Shown here piece after piece: positions 50,125-60,996 of a DNA stretch of 64,000 nt (positions are counted from its first letter, which is position 1; every line of letters starts with the position of its first letter). Position numbers and translations under genes: made by a program. The stretch lies in contig CM031864.1 of assembly GCA_018697195.1 (NCBI GenBank), positions 15,946,263 to 16,010,262 of the forward strand. The letters are read 5' to 3'. The notes beneath the pieces were generated by a model, which was not told where the DNA came from, did not search any database, and worked only from the letters and a program-made list of their open reading frames with translations. Source of the DNA: Certhia americana (lineage: Eukaryota; Chordata; Aves; Passeriformes; Certhiidae).

Positions 50125-50446
50125 ATTTCACTGATTTTTGGCAAACAGTGGGCATCTATTTGATGTGACTAGATTGTTTGCAGACACAGTGATGGAGTTT
50201 CCAGCTTCCTCCCAGCTGTATCCTGCCCTCATTAGGCAAACAACCATCCCTTGGCCTTTTCCTCCCACCAGCATGAGAAAAGACTAACAAAATTTCAGTT
50301 CACAGAGAAAACAGGAGTTGCACACCTTTGATCACTTGAGTTATTTTAGTCTAAATACAATGCCCCAGCAATTTTTACTGAGGGAACAATACTAAACTGG
50401 TAATCCACAGCTAGAATACCATCAAACCATCAGAAAAAAGATGTGT

Positions 50447-50468
50447 CATGCAAAAAAATTTTTGCATG
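50447..50468. repeat. 22-bp perfect palindromic site
   Basis: CATGCAAAAA and TTTTTGCATG form 10-bp perfect arms around AA. Each arm contains an octamer-like ATGCAAAA word. Confidence 0.9.
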
Positions 50469-53400
50469 CAACTTGGCTCAGTTCTTTTATACATTAAAAA
50501 AATGAACTAGCCACTATTCGATGCATGGGCTAAAGCAAGAAGCGGGTCTATTCTGGACCAAAGGTCTGGAAAATAATTTTCAGATCTGAAGAATTTTAAA
50601 AGAAGGCAGTAACAAGCTCTTTCCCAGTTAAATGAGAGTATTGCTAGCTTGGTTACTGCAGCCAACCTAAATCACTGCAGCATCCCATGGAGTGAAGCTG
50701 TGTCTTTAAGGCAGCCAAGGACCAAACTGCTTTCCCCAGAAGTAAAAAAAAAAAAGGTCATCACAGCTCACAGTGCAATATACTCCAAAAAGGACACTCG
50801 TCTGAAACCTGTCAGTTTACTGAGCACTAGTTCATAGTCCCAACACACTCCAGCTATAGTCTGGCAAAGGCAGCATAAGAACACAAAAAATAGCTCAGTC
50901 TCTATTAACAAGAAAAAAAGTAGCACACCTGTGTTTCACCATGACAGACCACAATCACAACGATCATTCACTGTCACTCCCTAAAGTACTGGCCTGGCAG
51001 CCTATATTCAGATTTGACCTCCCTAAAGGATTCCTAAGCTACACACCATCCTAGTAGCTAAAGGCTATGTAAACAAAGCACAAGTTGTGCATTGGTACTT
51101 TTGGTACTGACTTTTGGACATCCAACCTCTGAAGTGGTACACAACTAAACTCGTGTTAATGCCTAAGTTTCCTAAGCAAAGAATGAGCACTTCAGGAAGT
51201 GCTGGCAGTAATGGTTTAGCACAGGGCTCTTAGGAGGAATCATCAGAACTGGCCAGGAAGATGCATGAACACTAATTGGATGTAAGTCTCTACCTCCCTG
51301 AATGAAAGATACTCAGGCACCTGAATAGACCAAAAAAGGTGTCTCCAGCTATCCTGGAGCTACATCACAGAACCGGCTGAAAAACATGTATTTCAATGAA
51401 AAAGGCAGGCCTAATCTTTTATTCTAAATGGAGTTTTATAGCAGTGTCCTTTCTTTTGAAAATCTAACAAGAATGGATTTGAAATGTTCCTACAAATGCC
51501 CAAATTAGTATCTCCTGAGCATGTTTCCTAACCACCATGCCATCAGACAGCCAGCATGGTGGGGGGGAGGCAGGGGCAGGGACTCACCATCTCTCCTGAC
51601 AGTCCATCTCATCAGCAGCTCTGTGCAATTCAGGAATGTTGTGAATAGTGGTCTTCAACCAGGTGACTTCAACCAGGGCAGAAATCTGTGGAAAAATGAA
51701 GCCTAAAATCCTTTAGGACTTTCCCAGTCTCTGGATACCAAAAACACTATCTGGAAACTGAAAGGTGGTGTTGTTCTGTTACTGCATACCTATGATGATC
51801 TTTTCATGAAGGACAGCTAAACCAATTCTGCCAGCTCCATGAAGCAAGAATTCCCTTTCTCCTTTGTCCCACAGGCAGGCTCTGACAGAGACGTTGCCAG
51901 CTGTCTCTGTTCACACAGGCCTCACTGTGAAAAGCCAAACAACAACACGACTTTCATGCTGCACCATTTAGCTTTGGCTGAAAGTGTAATCGTGTGTCTG
52001 TGGTTTTCCTGTTTGGGTGCCTAATTTAATTGGCTGAGTCCACTCCTTCAAGTGTGGAATGGACTCTGAGGGTATGAGGAATTAGCATGTTTCTGCCAGA
52101 GACATTCCACCCAGATTCCATGTTTGTTTAACATGTACAAACAGCTAAAATAAAATACTTGTTGGCCTCATTAATAAACAGAATATAAAATAGTGTGAAA
52201 TTAAGCAAGACCAGCTGGGCTCCAGGACAAATGAAAGGAACAGTTAACTTACACTACACAATGACCTGGAATGCAGACACACTAAGATGAACTGCTATTG
52301 ATGTCTGGTTTTGATGCGTTTTATATACAAAGTGCTGATTAGATCTAGCTACCAAATTATACCCTTTCGTATCCATATGTCAGTAATAAACAAAATTTAG
52401 AGGAGCAAAACAATTGCTCTGCAAGCCAAGTTTAAAATGTTGCATCATCGGCTGTAGAAGTGTGAAGTCATCACAGCAGTGATAATGTTTCCATTATTCC
52501 AGGGTCAAAGGGGAAAAAAACCCCAAAAAAGAACACTAAGAATTCTTCTGAGCTAAGGCAGGATTTGTCCAGCCCTCAGAGACTCACGAGAATTTCAGGA
52601 TAAGCATCTGCATAGAATCTGTAGGAGCATTTGGGCCTCCAGATATATATACTGAAACCATAAACCAAGCAACTGCTTCAGCAGTTTTTTGGAGAATTTT
52701 AGAAAGTTGTTTCCTATAACACAGGACAGGATGGAGGTGCTCCCTCTGATGGGATTTTTCCTCCTCAACTGGGAAGCAGAGTCAGGTACTCTCTGATACA
52801 GAATGCATGATTCTATCTCGTTGCATTATGCAATTTTGAACAAAGAATTCAAGCAGAAAAATTACTTAAGCTGCAATTCCTCTGAAGGATGCTCTGCTAC
52901 ACTGCCCAGACCACCCTTGTCTCTTTCTCTGGCTGGTCACTATGGTCCAAACATTTCCTTACCTTCCCTTGGGATTATACATGGGGCATTGTGGTTAATT
53001 GCCCTTCTAGCAAACTTTTCCTGGCAGTTGAACATTCTGGATCTTTCCCTGTTTGTTACAAACAATGTAACAAATGCATTTATGTTTCCAATATCTCTTT
53101 TAAGAAAAAGAGGTTAATGAGGAAATGAAGTCCAGTCCTTGGAGAAGCTGCATGGGAAATATTTGTCAGGACTAAATCACTGACAAAATAAAATGTCTGG
53201 GGGAACAGATTTAGAAGTCTGTCAGACAAATTACTACTTATATTTTATTTCATTGGCTGCTGGACTGTTTTGATCTTTGATTTTCTTTTAAAAAGAATAA
53301 ACTGGGAATAGTAAACAGGATCTAGTTATTCCTGCCCAGTGTGAATTCACTGTTGAATTGCCAAACCAACAGAATGGATTTTCTCTCAGTCACAGTGTAG

Positions 53401-54559
53401 GTACCAGTTTCTTACCACCTAAGGGCAAGATTCCTAATCATCCATAGTGAATCCTAAGCCCCAAGATGCAGCTCCCTGTGGAAGATGCTATCTGTACAGT
53501 CCAGTGCCACCATGCCTCTGAAGGCTCTGGAACACCAGGTAGGTCACAGACAACAGCAGCTTTGATTTTACTCTGGTGATCATTTAAAAACACCACTTCC
53601 ATCCATTGCTTATTCTCCCACAGTTCTTCTGTCATAAAAGATCAACATGACTCACTTGCCAGATAAGCCAACATGATGGGGAACTTACTCAAAATCAAAA
53701 GTAAAAAAGAATTTCCCAGCACCACCTGCATCAGTGGCAGAACACACCAAAGCATCTCCAGTCTGAATATCTGAACCATTAGTTAGAATCCAGATCAGAA
53801 ATATCTGTTACTTGAATGTCTCTCCCCACCCTTTATTATTTTCCTTTATCTAGAAACAGTTGGAATAAAGCAAAACAAACTGAATTTTTATTCTCACCCC
53901 AGGAAAACAATTTTGGGACTTCATAGCCACTCTGGAAGCCCATTCTTCTGGGTGTGCAGACCCAGACTGCTCTCTCCAGACTTGAGCTTGACGGACACAC
54001 GAAGGCACACTCCAGTGACCAATAACATACAACCAATCAAGACTTCTTGCCTAAAGAATAGGTAATGCTTTGGAATACAGAGCTTTATTGCCACTGTAAA
54101 GGTTTGAGAATTAACTAGTAATGGGGATTGGTCACGTAGTCATGGTAGAGTGGATAAATCACTAAATCATGCATTTATATAGTACAATACAATTACAGCA
54201 ATAATGCTGTACATATGGTGAGGGGGCCAACTGGGGAAAAAATATTTTTCACCCCCCTGCACAGTCATTCAAGAGCTCTGTTTTAACTTCTTCTGCCACT
54301 TACTAAAGCTACACAATGCGTAAGTAAGTAAGCTTTCCACCTTCAAGAACCTGACTCCAACACCTTCTTTTCACCCTGTTGCCTGGAACTTAACACTTTC
54401 AGCATCAGTTAGCATCATCCAGCAGGAGCTTTTAGGAAGTCTGCTTTTAAAGGGGTTCCAAAAGTAAGGCTGGGGATCAAGATACTCCATCCAGAGTCTG
54501 GAGCTATGTGCACTAAAGAAAGCAAAGACATGGGCTGCCTATGAAGACACGGAAAAGAA

Positions 54560-55412
54560 TTTTATGAGACAAGTCACTGGGTGACAAATTGATCAATGAA
54601 ATTTAATGCAAGCAAATGTAAAGGGAAATACATGCAATCAACAATTCTAGCTATATATTTAAAATTATGGTCTCCAAGCCCATTACTGCACCAAGAGGAA
54701 GATCTTGATAGCATGGTGTAGGTAACAAACTAGCCAGATAATATAACAGATAATGAAAGCCTCAGCTCAAAGAACAGTTGAAAACAGAAAATTAAATGTT
54801 AGCGGTCACTGTGAAAATAGAGAGCGTGACTGCATCAGTGCATAAATCCACAGAGCCCTTATATCTGGTTATGATCCCATTTCTCAAATGCATATAACAA
54901 GTAGAAAAGGCTTGGAGAAAAGTGGCAAGGATAATAAAAGCTGCAGAAGGACTACTGGGCAGGAAACAGTCAAGTGCACTGGCACAGTCCAGTATTGAAG
55001 ACATGCCACAGGGAGGATAGGATGGACACCTATCAAATTGGAAGTGGCATGGCAACAGTAACAGGGGATCCATGCACTGCTTCTTCCCATACAAGAGCTA
55101 AGAAACATCAAATAATGTGAACAGATCCCACACTCAAACCAGTGTAATGTACACTCAAGCTGTGGAACACCTTGAAGAAGGTGGATGCAAAGGTTTAAAC
55201 AAGTTCTGTGACTAGATTCTTGAGGAAAAAATTGTGAAGGTCTCCCAAGGAGGAAAACCTCTCTTCTGGCTCAGCTGGGCTAGAACAGTGTGCTTGTGTT
55301 GAGAAGAGTATTTCAGAGGGTAATAGCTACATTCTTCAACTTCTGATGATACCTGAGACAAGGATGGGGACAGATGAGCTTTTGGGTCTAATATGGCTCA
55401 TCTCATGTCCTC
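54560..55412 (+). mobile_element. ancient CR1/L3-like LINE, 3' half to the natural 3' end
   Basis: Several blocks occur in the right order for the 3' part of an old amniote CR1. GACAAGTCACTGGGTGACAAATTGATCAATGAAATTTAATG is at 54567 (the RT-end DKW..G..MKFN.. region). GAAGATCTTG is near 54700, and CATAAATCCACAGAGCCC is near 54841. GGAGAAAAGTGGCAAGGATAATA is near 54915, CTGTGGAACACCTTG near 55160, and AACAAGTTCTGTGACTAGATTC near 55199. The tail AGACAAGGATGGGGACAGATGAGCTTTTGGGTCTAATATGGCTCATCTCATGTCCT (outline) ends at about 55412. That tail corresponds to the 'ggtctgacccagtatggc..cttatgtt' ending of the family. Stop codons and indels throughout make it non-functional. The divergence suggests it predates the two ordinary bird CR1 copies in this window. 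Subfamily not assigned. The minus-strand frames at 54792-55111 are by-products. Confidence 0.75.
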
Positions 55413-56107
55413 TCTCAATCATTTGCCTTTCAGTGTGGACCAAGTAAATTGTGTACACAGATCCTCCTCCCCTCACAGCTCTATAGGCTGAAAAGGCTTC
55501 TATCCTCAGCAACTTGTCATTGTCTCATTGCTGGGGGTCATATCAAATCTGTTAACTAGAGCTGCTTCTTTATGACCCCACCTGTTTTAGTGAAAACAAA
55601 CCCTACTTATAGTGACAGTATTATTTAAATCAATTAAGACACTTTTTGAGGAATACAGGTTAAGGGTTCTCATCTGAACAGCTCAGTCACCATACTGGAG
55701 TAGGGATGAACAACCATCTGGAAGACCTGTCTTTTTCCTTTCCATGTTCATTTTCCCAGAAATGAGGAGTATCAAATCTCTCTGGCTCAGGAACTCACCG
55801 TTTATGAATGAAGATGGTCAACAATTTTTCAAAATTTTCATGTTTCTGCTGGATTTCATTTTGACTGTTTCTTTATTGGACCCTTTTTCTCCACTTGAAG
55901 TTCAGGTTTGAAAAAAAAAAATTAACAGAATCTCCACATTAAACATGAGATATCTGTCACTCTGTGATTCATTTAAATACTTTACTGAAAACATTATCAA
56001 AAGGGTTCTAACAAGTGATTATGTCTTAAAAGAGTGAACTCTTTCCAGTAATATTTTTAGTATGCCAAATTTATTTCAGTGTGCACTATTATTCAAAAAG
56101 AGAAGAT

Positions 56108-56140
56108 TTTCTATATGCTTCAATATGAAGCATATAGAAA
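56108..56140. repeat. perfect hairpin, 14-bp arms and 5-base loop
   Basis: TTTCTATATGCTTC at 56108-56121 is exactly complementary to GAAGCATATAGAAA at 56127-56140 with the loop AATAT. It is AT-rich. Not followed by a T run, and too short for a typical animal microRNA precursor. Confidence 0.95.
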
Positions 56141-57166
56141 TACTTAATATAAAGTTAAGAATTTTCACTGAAATCATACTCACTCTTAGTCAACTCAATG
56201 CAAGTAAGGAAATATCCTGACTGCAGAATCATTATCTGTATTTTTTATCCTTTTAAGATGTAAATACTGCTATCAGTGAAATATTAGAAGTAAATGCTGA
56301 TGCTTCCCATATTTATTTTGACATGTTTTTATTTGCAATCATCATGTAGGGGAGATTTTTTCAAAAGCCTCTCTTGGTAGTTTCCTGTTTAGCTATCTGC
56401 ATTAAGTTGTGACAATCCTCAGCCAGTTTATCCAGAAAAGCATTTCTGTCCTTCAGAGTTCAACAAAGGAACCACTACCTTACAGCCCCTGATTGCCTCT
56501 GTGGAAGGAAGCAGCATGGCCCTCAACAAACACCCTTGAGGATAAATTTAAAGAAAAAGCTATGTGATTGCCTTTATACCCTATGTAATCAATCCACACC
56601 CTTCTTCATCAATCCAGCTAGCATCAATTAGAAACTAAGAATGAAGATCAGGGCTGTGTGCTAGTGGCCAAAGCTGAAAATGTATCCCAGTTCATTAAAC
56701 ACTTTCACTGTTTCTGTCTTCAGAGTTGATAATATGTTTTCATAAGCAGGCACATTATTAAAACCCAGACTTCCTGGTGAGAGCTGGGACATTATCCATT
56801 AACCTGTCTCTGAAGAGAACTGTCCACAGACAGCAGACGAAAAGGAGAATCTTTACCCCACTAACTGCTCATTAAAAAAAGTAAAAAGTGCTCCTCAGAA
56901 GACAGGCCTTCACAAAAACACTGAAGTTTCAATTTAAATCTTGATGAAATCACAAATAAGTAAGAACAAGGCCAACAGGCCAATTACATGCAAAGGCAGC
57001 ATATACATCTTTGTTGCACTATAGAACAAAAGAAGAGAACAAGCACTTTAAAGAAACAGGAAAAAAAGTATTGATAATTTTAATATTTTCCTTTGTACTT
57101 GGTACTTCTGGGAGAATGTTCTTTTCTCAGGATCTGCATCTGTAAAACCAGGAAAACCTTCCAGGG

Positions 57167-57189
57167 AAAAAAAAAAAAAAAAAAAAAAA
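57167..57189 (+). repeat. poly(A) run, 23 bases
   Basis: An uninterrupted A23 following CTTCCAGGG. No upstream polyadenylation signal or retrocopy body is visible. Confidence 0.95.
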
Positions 57190-58891
57190 GACAACTCTTT
57201 GATAGAGCACTGTTCTCAGGGATTCATTTGAAAACGATGAATTCATATTCAGAACCTGAAATCTAAGAACCACCGGCTGGGCTGGGATTCAAAACTGGAT
57301 TGAAGGAGCGATTTTTTGACTTGTGAGGCATTAAGTAGTAGAAACAATTGCTTTTCTCACCTATTCCACAAGGGGACTAGGAAGAGAAACATAGAAGAAT
57401 TAAGAAGACTTAGTATTGTTGGACTACAGCATCTTGCACTTCCAACCAGAGGTTGCTTTAAAAAGGAAATTCAAAACTTTAAATAAACCTTTTACAGCGA
57501 ATCATTTCAAGATGGAGCTGGAAGAAAGACAAAACAAATAAGATAAAATTGTACACAGTAAATTAGTTTAAAAAGAATCTGTTTATGTACTGGGAGTTCA
57601 CTTATAATAAGAGGGGCAAGAAAAGGTCCTGCCAAGTATCAGCATTACTGCCAAGGAAAGAAGAGGGAGTCTATGGAATAAGTATATGAATACCTATAGG
57701 TCATGCACAAAGAGCATGGAGAAAGCCTACAACCAAAGGATCTACACAGAGACACACTCCTGTACACTGTGTAAGGAATGTGGAGGGTCACAGACCTCTT
57801 CTATTTCAGTTTAGGAGTGATTAAAAACTGCTGTCAGCAATCCACACCCGGCTGGGGAGATGCCTCGTGGGCAGGATTCTCTCCAAGTCCATGAAGTATC
57901 ACTAGTCTATGCAATGTACATTAATTTAACCTGCACTGCAGAAGGTGCTACCTGAAATGAGCCCAGCTGAACCAATGGGTGACAAACCAGGGACTGGTCC
58001 CCAGGAGTCAACCACTGCTAATGGCCAGCAGCTGCAGCCAGCGTGTAGGACAGCAAGGAGCATGGATCTTATGGGTGTAAGTGGCAAAAGAAATGTGTGC
58101 ACGTTAGGAACCCAACAACACTAATCAGGATCAGGCAGAATTTTCAGCAAAACAGACGACAGGATTGTGTAAAATAAAGCAGGCCTGATCTGCTTTAACT
58201 CAGCCTTCACCCTTCTCAGCACACACGGGCACAAATGAGCATCCTTCCTGGAGCCAATGACAGCACAGAGCTGCATTCATGCCAGAGTAAATTACTCCCT
58301 TTCTCTGCATAATTTACACAAGTCTACCTCTTACAGTCACAAATTATAGCAACTTGTATCTTACAGGTATTTACAACCATGAAGTACTGGAGTTTCGTAA
58401 GGGAATTGTAATGAAAAGAAAAGCTACAGAAAGCTCAAACAAAAGATGAAGAGGGTTCTCCCAGTGTAATAAGTGTAACAGTAAACACTTTAATTTTTTC
58501 ATCATATTACTGGAAGTGGCATTGCTATGGTAAGAAAATTAATATTTTTAATTCAATTTACTTAGAACTACCTATGACCTCCATTTACTTTTGCTGTTTC
58601 TCCCAGTTTGAACAATGAAAAGCAATAAAGCAAGTTTCACTTTTGCTTCCAGCCAGTTTCACTTTCAGAAAAGACTATTTATTTATTAAAAAAAGCCCCA
58701 CAGGTTGATTTCATTGGAATCAAAAGCTTCAGACATTACTGTTGACCTCTGATTCAATAAAAGGTTTATGGAACACTGAGGTCTAGGTTAAATTAGGTTG
58801 ACAGAGTTTTGATAACAAATACTCAATTGATTTACAGAGAAATTAATTTAGTCCAAGGTGTTAGTACAGCTATTTGTTAAAATGGCAAATT

Positions 58892-59165
58892 ATAGAATTT
58901 CACAGAATCACAAAATTATTGAGGCTGGAGGGCACCTATGGAGATTGCTCAGTTCAAAGCCCTGCTCAAAGTAGGCTCAACAAGAACAGGTTGCTCATGG
59001 CTGTGTCTAGTCCAGTTTTGATTGTCTCCAAGGACAGAGACTCCGCAACATTTCATGGCAATCTATTTCAGTGTTAATTCACCCTTACGATTAAAACCTT
59101 TTTTTTTTTTTTTTAAGTTTAAGTGGAATTTTATGTATTTCAGTTCGTACCTTTTGTCACTTGTT
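58892..59165 (-). mobile_element. CR1 LINE 3' end (piece 1 of 2)
   Basis: The plus strand begins ATAGAATTTCACAGAATCAC, the reverse complement of the CR1 terminal repeat. Next come the conserved 3' UTR blocks: GAGGCTGGAGGGCACCTATGGAGAT, CCCTGCTCAAAGTAGG, GGAGACTC-type AGAGACTCCGCAAC, and TTTCAGTTCGTACCTTTTGTCACTTGT (outline). The last is the 'GTTTCAGTTTGTGCCC.TTGCCTCTTGTCC' tract of bird CR1. A poly(T) of 16 bases at 59099-59114 expands a short T tract of the usual element. The match stops at about 59165, where a different part of CR1 begins. Confidence 0.85.
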
Positions 59166-59177
59166 TTTTTTTCTGTC

Positions 59178-59400
59178 TGCATAGTTCTGAGAACAGCCTT
59201 GTCCTTAATCCTTCATATCCTCCTAAGCAGCGGGCCCACATTTTTCTTTGCCTTCTATATGCTGACAATGCACCTGCAGGAGCCTTTCTTGCCACCGTTT
59301 ACCAAACCCAAGTCCCTAAGGGCTTTAGCTTTCCTCAGTACCTCCTTGTACCTCTGAAGTCCTCCTGGGTGACATCTTTCACCTCTTGTATGCATCTTTG
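59178..59400 (-). mobile_element. CR1 ORF2 fragment (piece 2 of 2), joined by internal deletion
   Basis: Read on the minus strand, this gives 'GGTCACCCAGGAGGA'-like sequence near 59365-59375, then GGAAAGCTAAAGCCC, GGCTCCTGCAGGTGCATTGTC and GGCAAAGAAAAATGTGGGCC. These resemble the region between endonuclease and reverse transcriptase in CR1 ORF2, the stretch encoding K-G-F/S-Y-R-Y-I..KRKAKENVGPL. The same orientation as the adjacent 3' end suggests one insertion that lost about the whole RT region between the two pieces, or two nested copies. Frameshifts and stops make it non-coding. The plus-strand frames at 59022-59452 are antisense by-products. Confidence 0.65.
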
Positions 59401-60700
59401 TTTCTTTTTTGTCAGAAATTTAACGCACACAGAAAGCTATGCCAGCATCTGATTTTGTAATTTCGTGTGGACTGTCCCCTTAATGCAATTGCTTTTCTAG
59501 TACAGTGCAATAGAAATATCAAAGTCCTATTTATATACTTCAAAAGCTTTTAAATAAAGAAAAAACCCACCCACCCAACCAAAAAGTGGAAAACTGTGTC
59601 TGCAAAGGCACAGTACTGTGTCTTGTTCTTACAGTCTCTCCTGCAGCACCCTGCCATACACCATGAGCTCCAAGAGCAGGAGGCAGGCTATGCTGCTGTA
59701 GTGCCATCAAGTCATGGCTTATAAACTCTAAACAAAGACTGGGCAGAGAGGAACTGTATGTGCAGTCCATATAATCTTCAGAAAATCAATTAACAAACAA
59801 ATAAATATTCCTTGATGGATGAGCCAGATAGCAAATATCCCACAAGTTCCTCCCCAGCCCTATTCCCACAGGTAGGCTGAGAACTCCCAGTGCACTCCCA
59901 CAAACACTGCTGGAAGACCTTACGCCCATTGCTCCTTTGCTCTGCTGCCCTTTGTAGATGTAAAAGCCAAATGAAACGTAAAAATAAATGCCAGTTCTTA
60001 AATGCTTTAGACCACTGAACCCATCCAGAGACCAGGATACTTGCACTGCTTCTGCTCCCCTTACTGTCCTCAGTATGTGGCTTGTACAACTTTAGTTCAG
60101 CAAAAATACCAGAAAGTACTTTAAATCCTTTCAGAGAAAGCAACACCTTCTCTGTTACCTGTAGCTCAGCTTTTCTCTCAAAAGTGCCTCAGGTTTCTTT
60201 GTGAAACACATGGGGTCCAAGGCCCTGGGTGGCCAGCACAGTTCTATGAGAGGACAAGTTCATACACTCATTGGAGCACAGCTGCCCACCTCTGCCTGTG
60301 AAACTGTGCCTGTAGGACAGGCACTGCTTAAAAAACTGCTGCAGACACATCACAGCTGAGAAGGACCCACATCACTTGGCAGAGCAGTGCCATCATTTCC
60401 CCCTCAGTGGGACAGTTCTGTCAGTGACAACCTGCAACAACGGTGTTAGGGGTTAGGATTTTTTCCTTTTTTTTTCTTTCTCTTTGGGAATTTTCTGCCA
60501 TTTGTTGCTAAGAGACAATAACTACCCACACTTAACAGAACAAATGATGGGTTGGGAGAAAGAGGAGGGGCAAGGGTGCAGCTGGCTACTCTCTTACCTG
60601 GGGGGTTTCTATAGGACAGGGCAGAGTTAAGTCAAGATGTCAGGCTGAAGGGAAAGGGCTGGGCACAGCTTCCAGCACTCTCCGCATCCAAGGGGAGACA
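59401..60700. other. non-coding sequence between CR1 and CpG island
   Basis: No recognisable exon. Base composition rises in G+C towards the right. Minus-strand frames at 59786-60146 overlap each other in two phases and show no domain. Confidence 0.5.
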
Positions 60701-60735
60701 GATTGCGGTCACTGTGGGATGAATTTGCCACCACC

Positions 60736-60897
60736 ATGGGGTTCCATCCCGTCTTTTCCTACCCTTGCTCCTTCTGCGGTTCCTGCTGCAGCTCATTTCA
60801 GCATCTGGAAGGGCATGAGGACCAGCTGTCCGCCGTGAGTTGTGAAGGAAGCCCCTTTTCCCTCGCTCCCGCCAGCCTGCCCGCCATTACCCCGTGA
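60736..60897 (+). other. short ORF in the CpG island with ideal Kozak context (possible first exon)
   Basis: GCCACCACCATGG gives a textbook Kozak start at 60736. The frame runs 53 codons to a TGA at 60895-60897. A splice donor GCC|GTGAGT with GT at 60835-60836 lies inside it, so a spliced first exon would contribute 33 codons. The peptide contains YPCSFCGSCCSSFQHLEGH, where Cys-x2-Cys-x12-His and Leu three residues before that His match part of a C2H2 zinc finger. The conserved Phe and the second His are absent, so a functional finger is not supported. The likeness may be chance. I do not recognise the gene. Confidence 0.2.
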
Positions 60898-60924
60898 GGG
60901 AGCTGCGGCTGGGCTCGTGCCACG

Positions 60925-60938
60925 GCGCCCCCTGCAGG
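60925..60938 (-). promoter_or_regulatory. CTCF-like binding motif
   Basis: The minus strand reads CCTGCAGGGGGCGC, which fits the vertebrate CTCF core CCASYAGRKGGCRS at 13 of 14 positions (T instead of A at position 3). It lies in the CpG-rich segment. Confidence 0.5.
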
Positions 60939-60973
60939 TGTGGGGGAACCATCGCACGCCCCGCGCGGCCGGG

Positions 60974-60996
60974 AGCCAGCAGCGCCCCTGCTGGCT
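60974..60996. repeat. perfect GC-rich hairpin, 9-bp arms
   Basis: AGCCAGCAG and CTGCTGGCT flank the 5-base loop CGCCC. The minus strand of its right part, CCAGCAGGGGCGC, also resembles a CTCF core with one G deleted. Confidence 0.9.

Larger units (their letters stand above)
33184..54559. other. long AT-rich non-coding tract
   Basis: About 21 kb in which I recognise no exon, tRNA or rRNA. It contains the simple repeats, palindromes and ancient repeat fragments listed separately; the rest is unique-looking AT-rich sequence. Confidence 0.55.
55413..58891. other. AT-rich non-coding sequence, no gene seen
   Basis: No exon or RNA gene recognised. A hairpin at 56108-56140 and a poly(A) run at 57167 are listed separately. 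Confidence 0.5.

Noticed and set aside
57120..57165. MIR/L2-like 'CATCTGTAAAACCAGGA' upstream of poly(A)
   Set aside because: Only about 25 bases are alike, which is not enough for a family call.
59790..60146. 118-codon minus-strand ORF overlapping another frame at 59786-60046
   Set aside because: Two phases are open over the same DNA and neither resembles a known protein. More likely local composition than coding.
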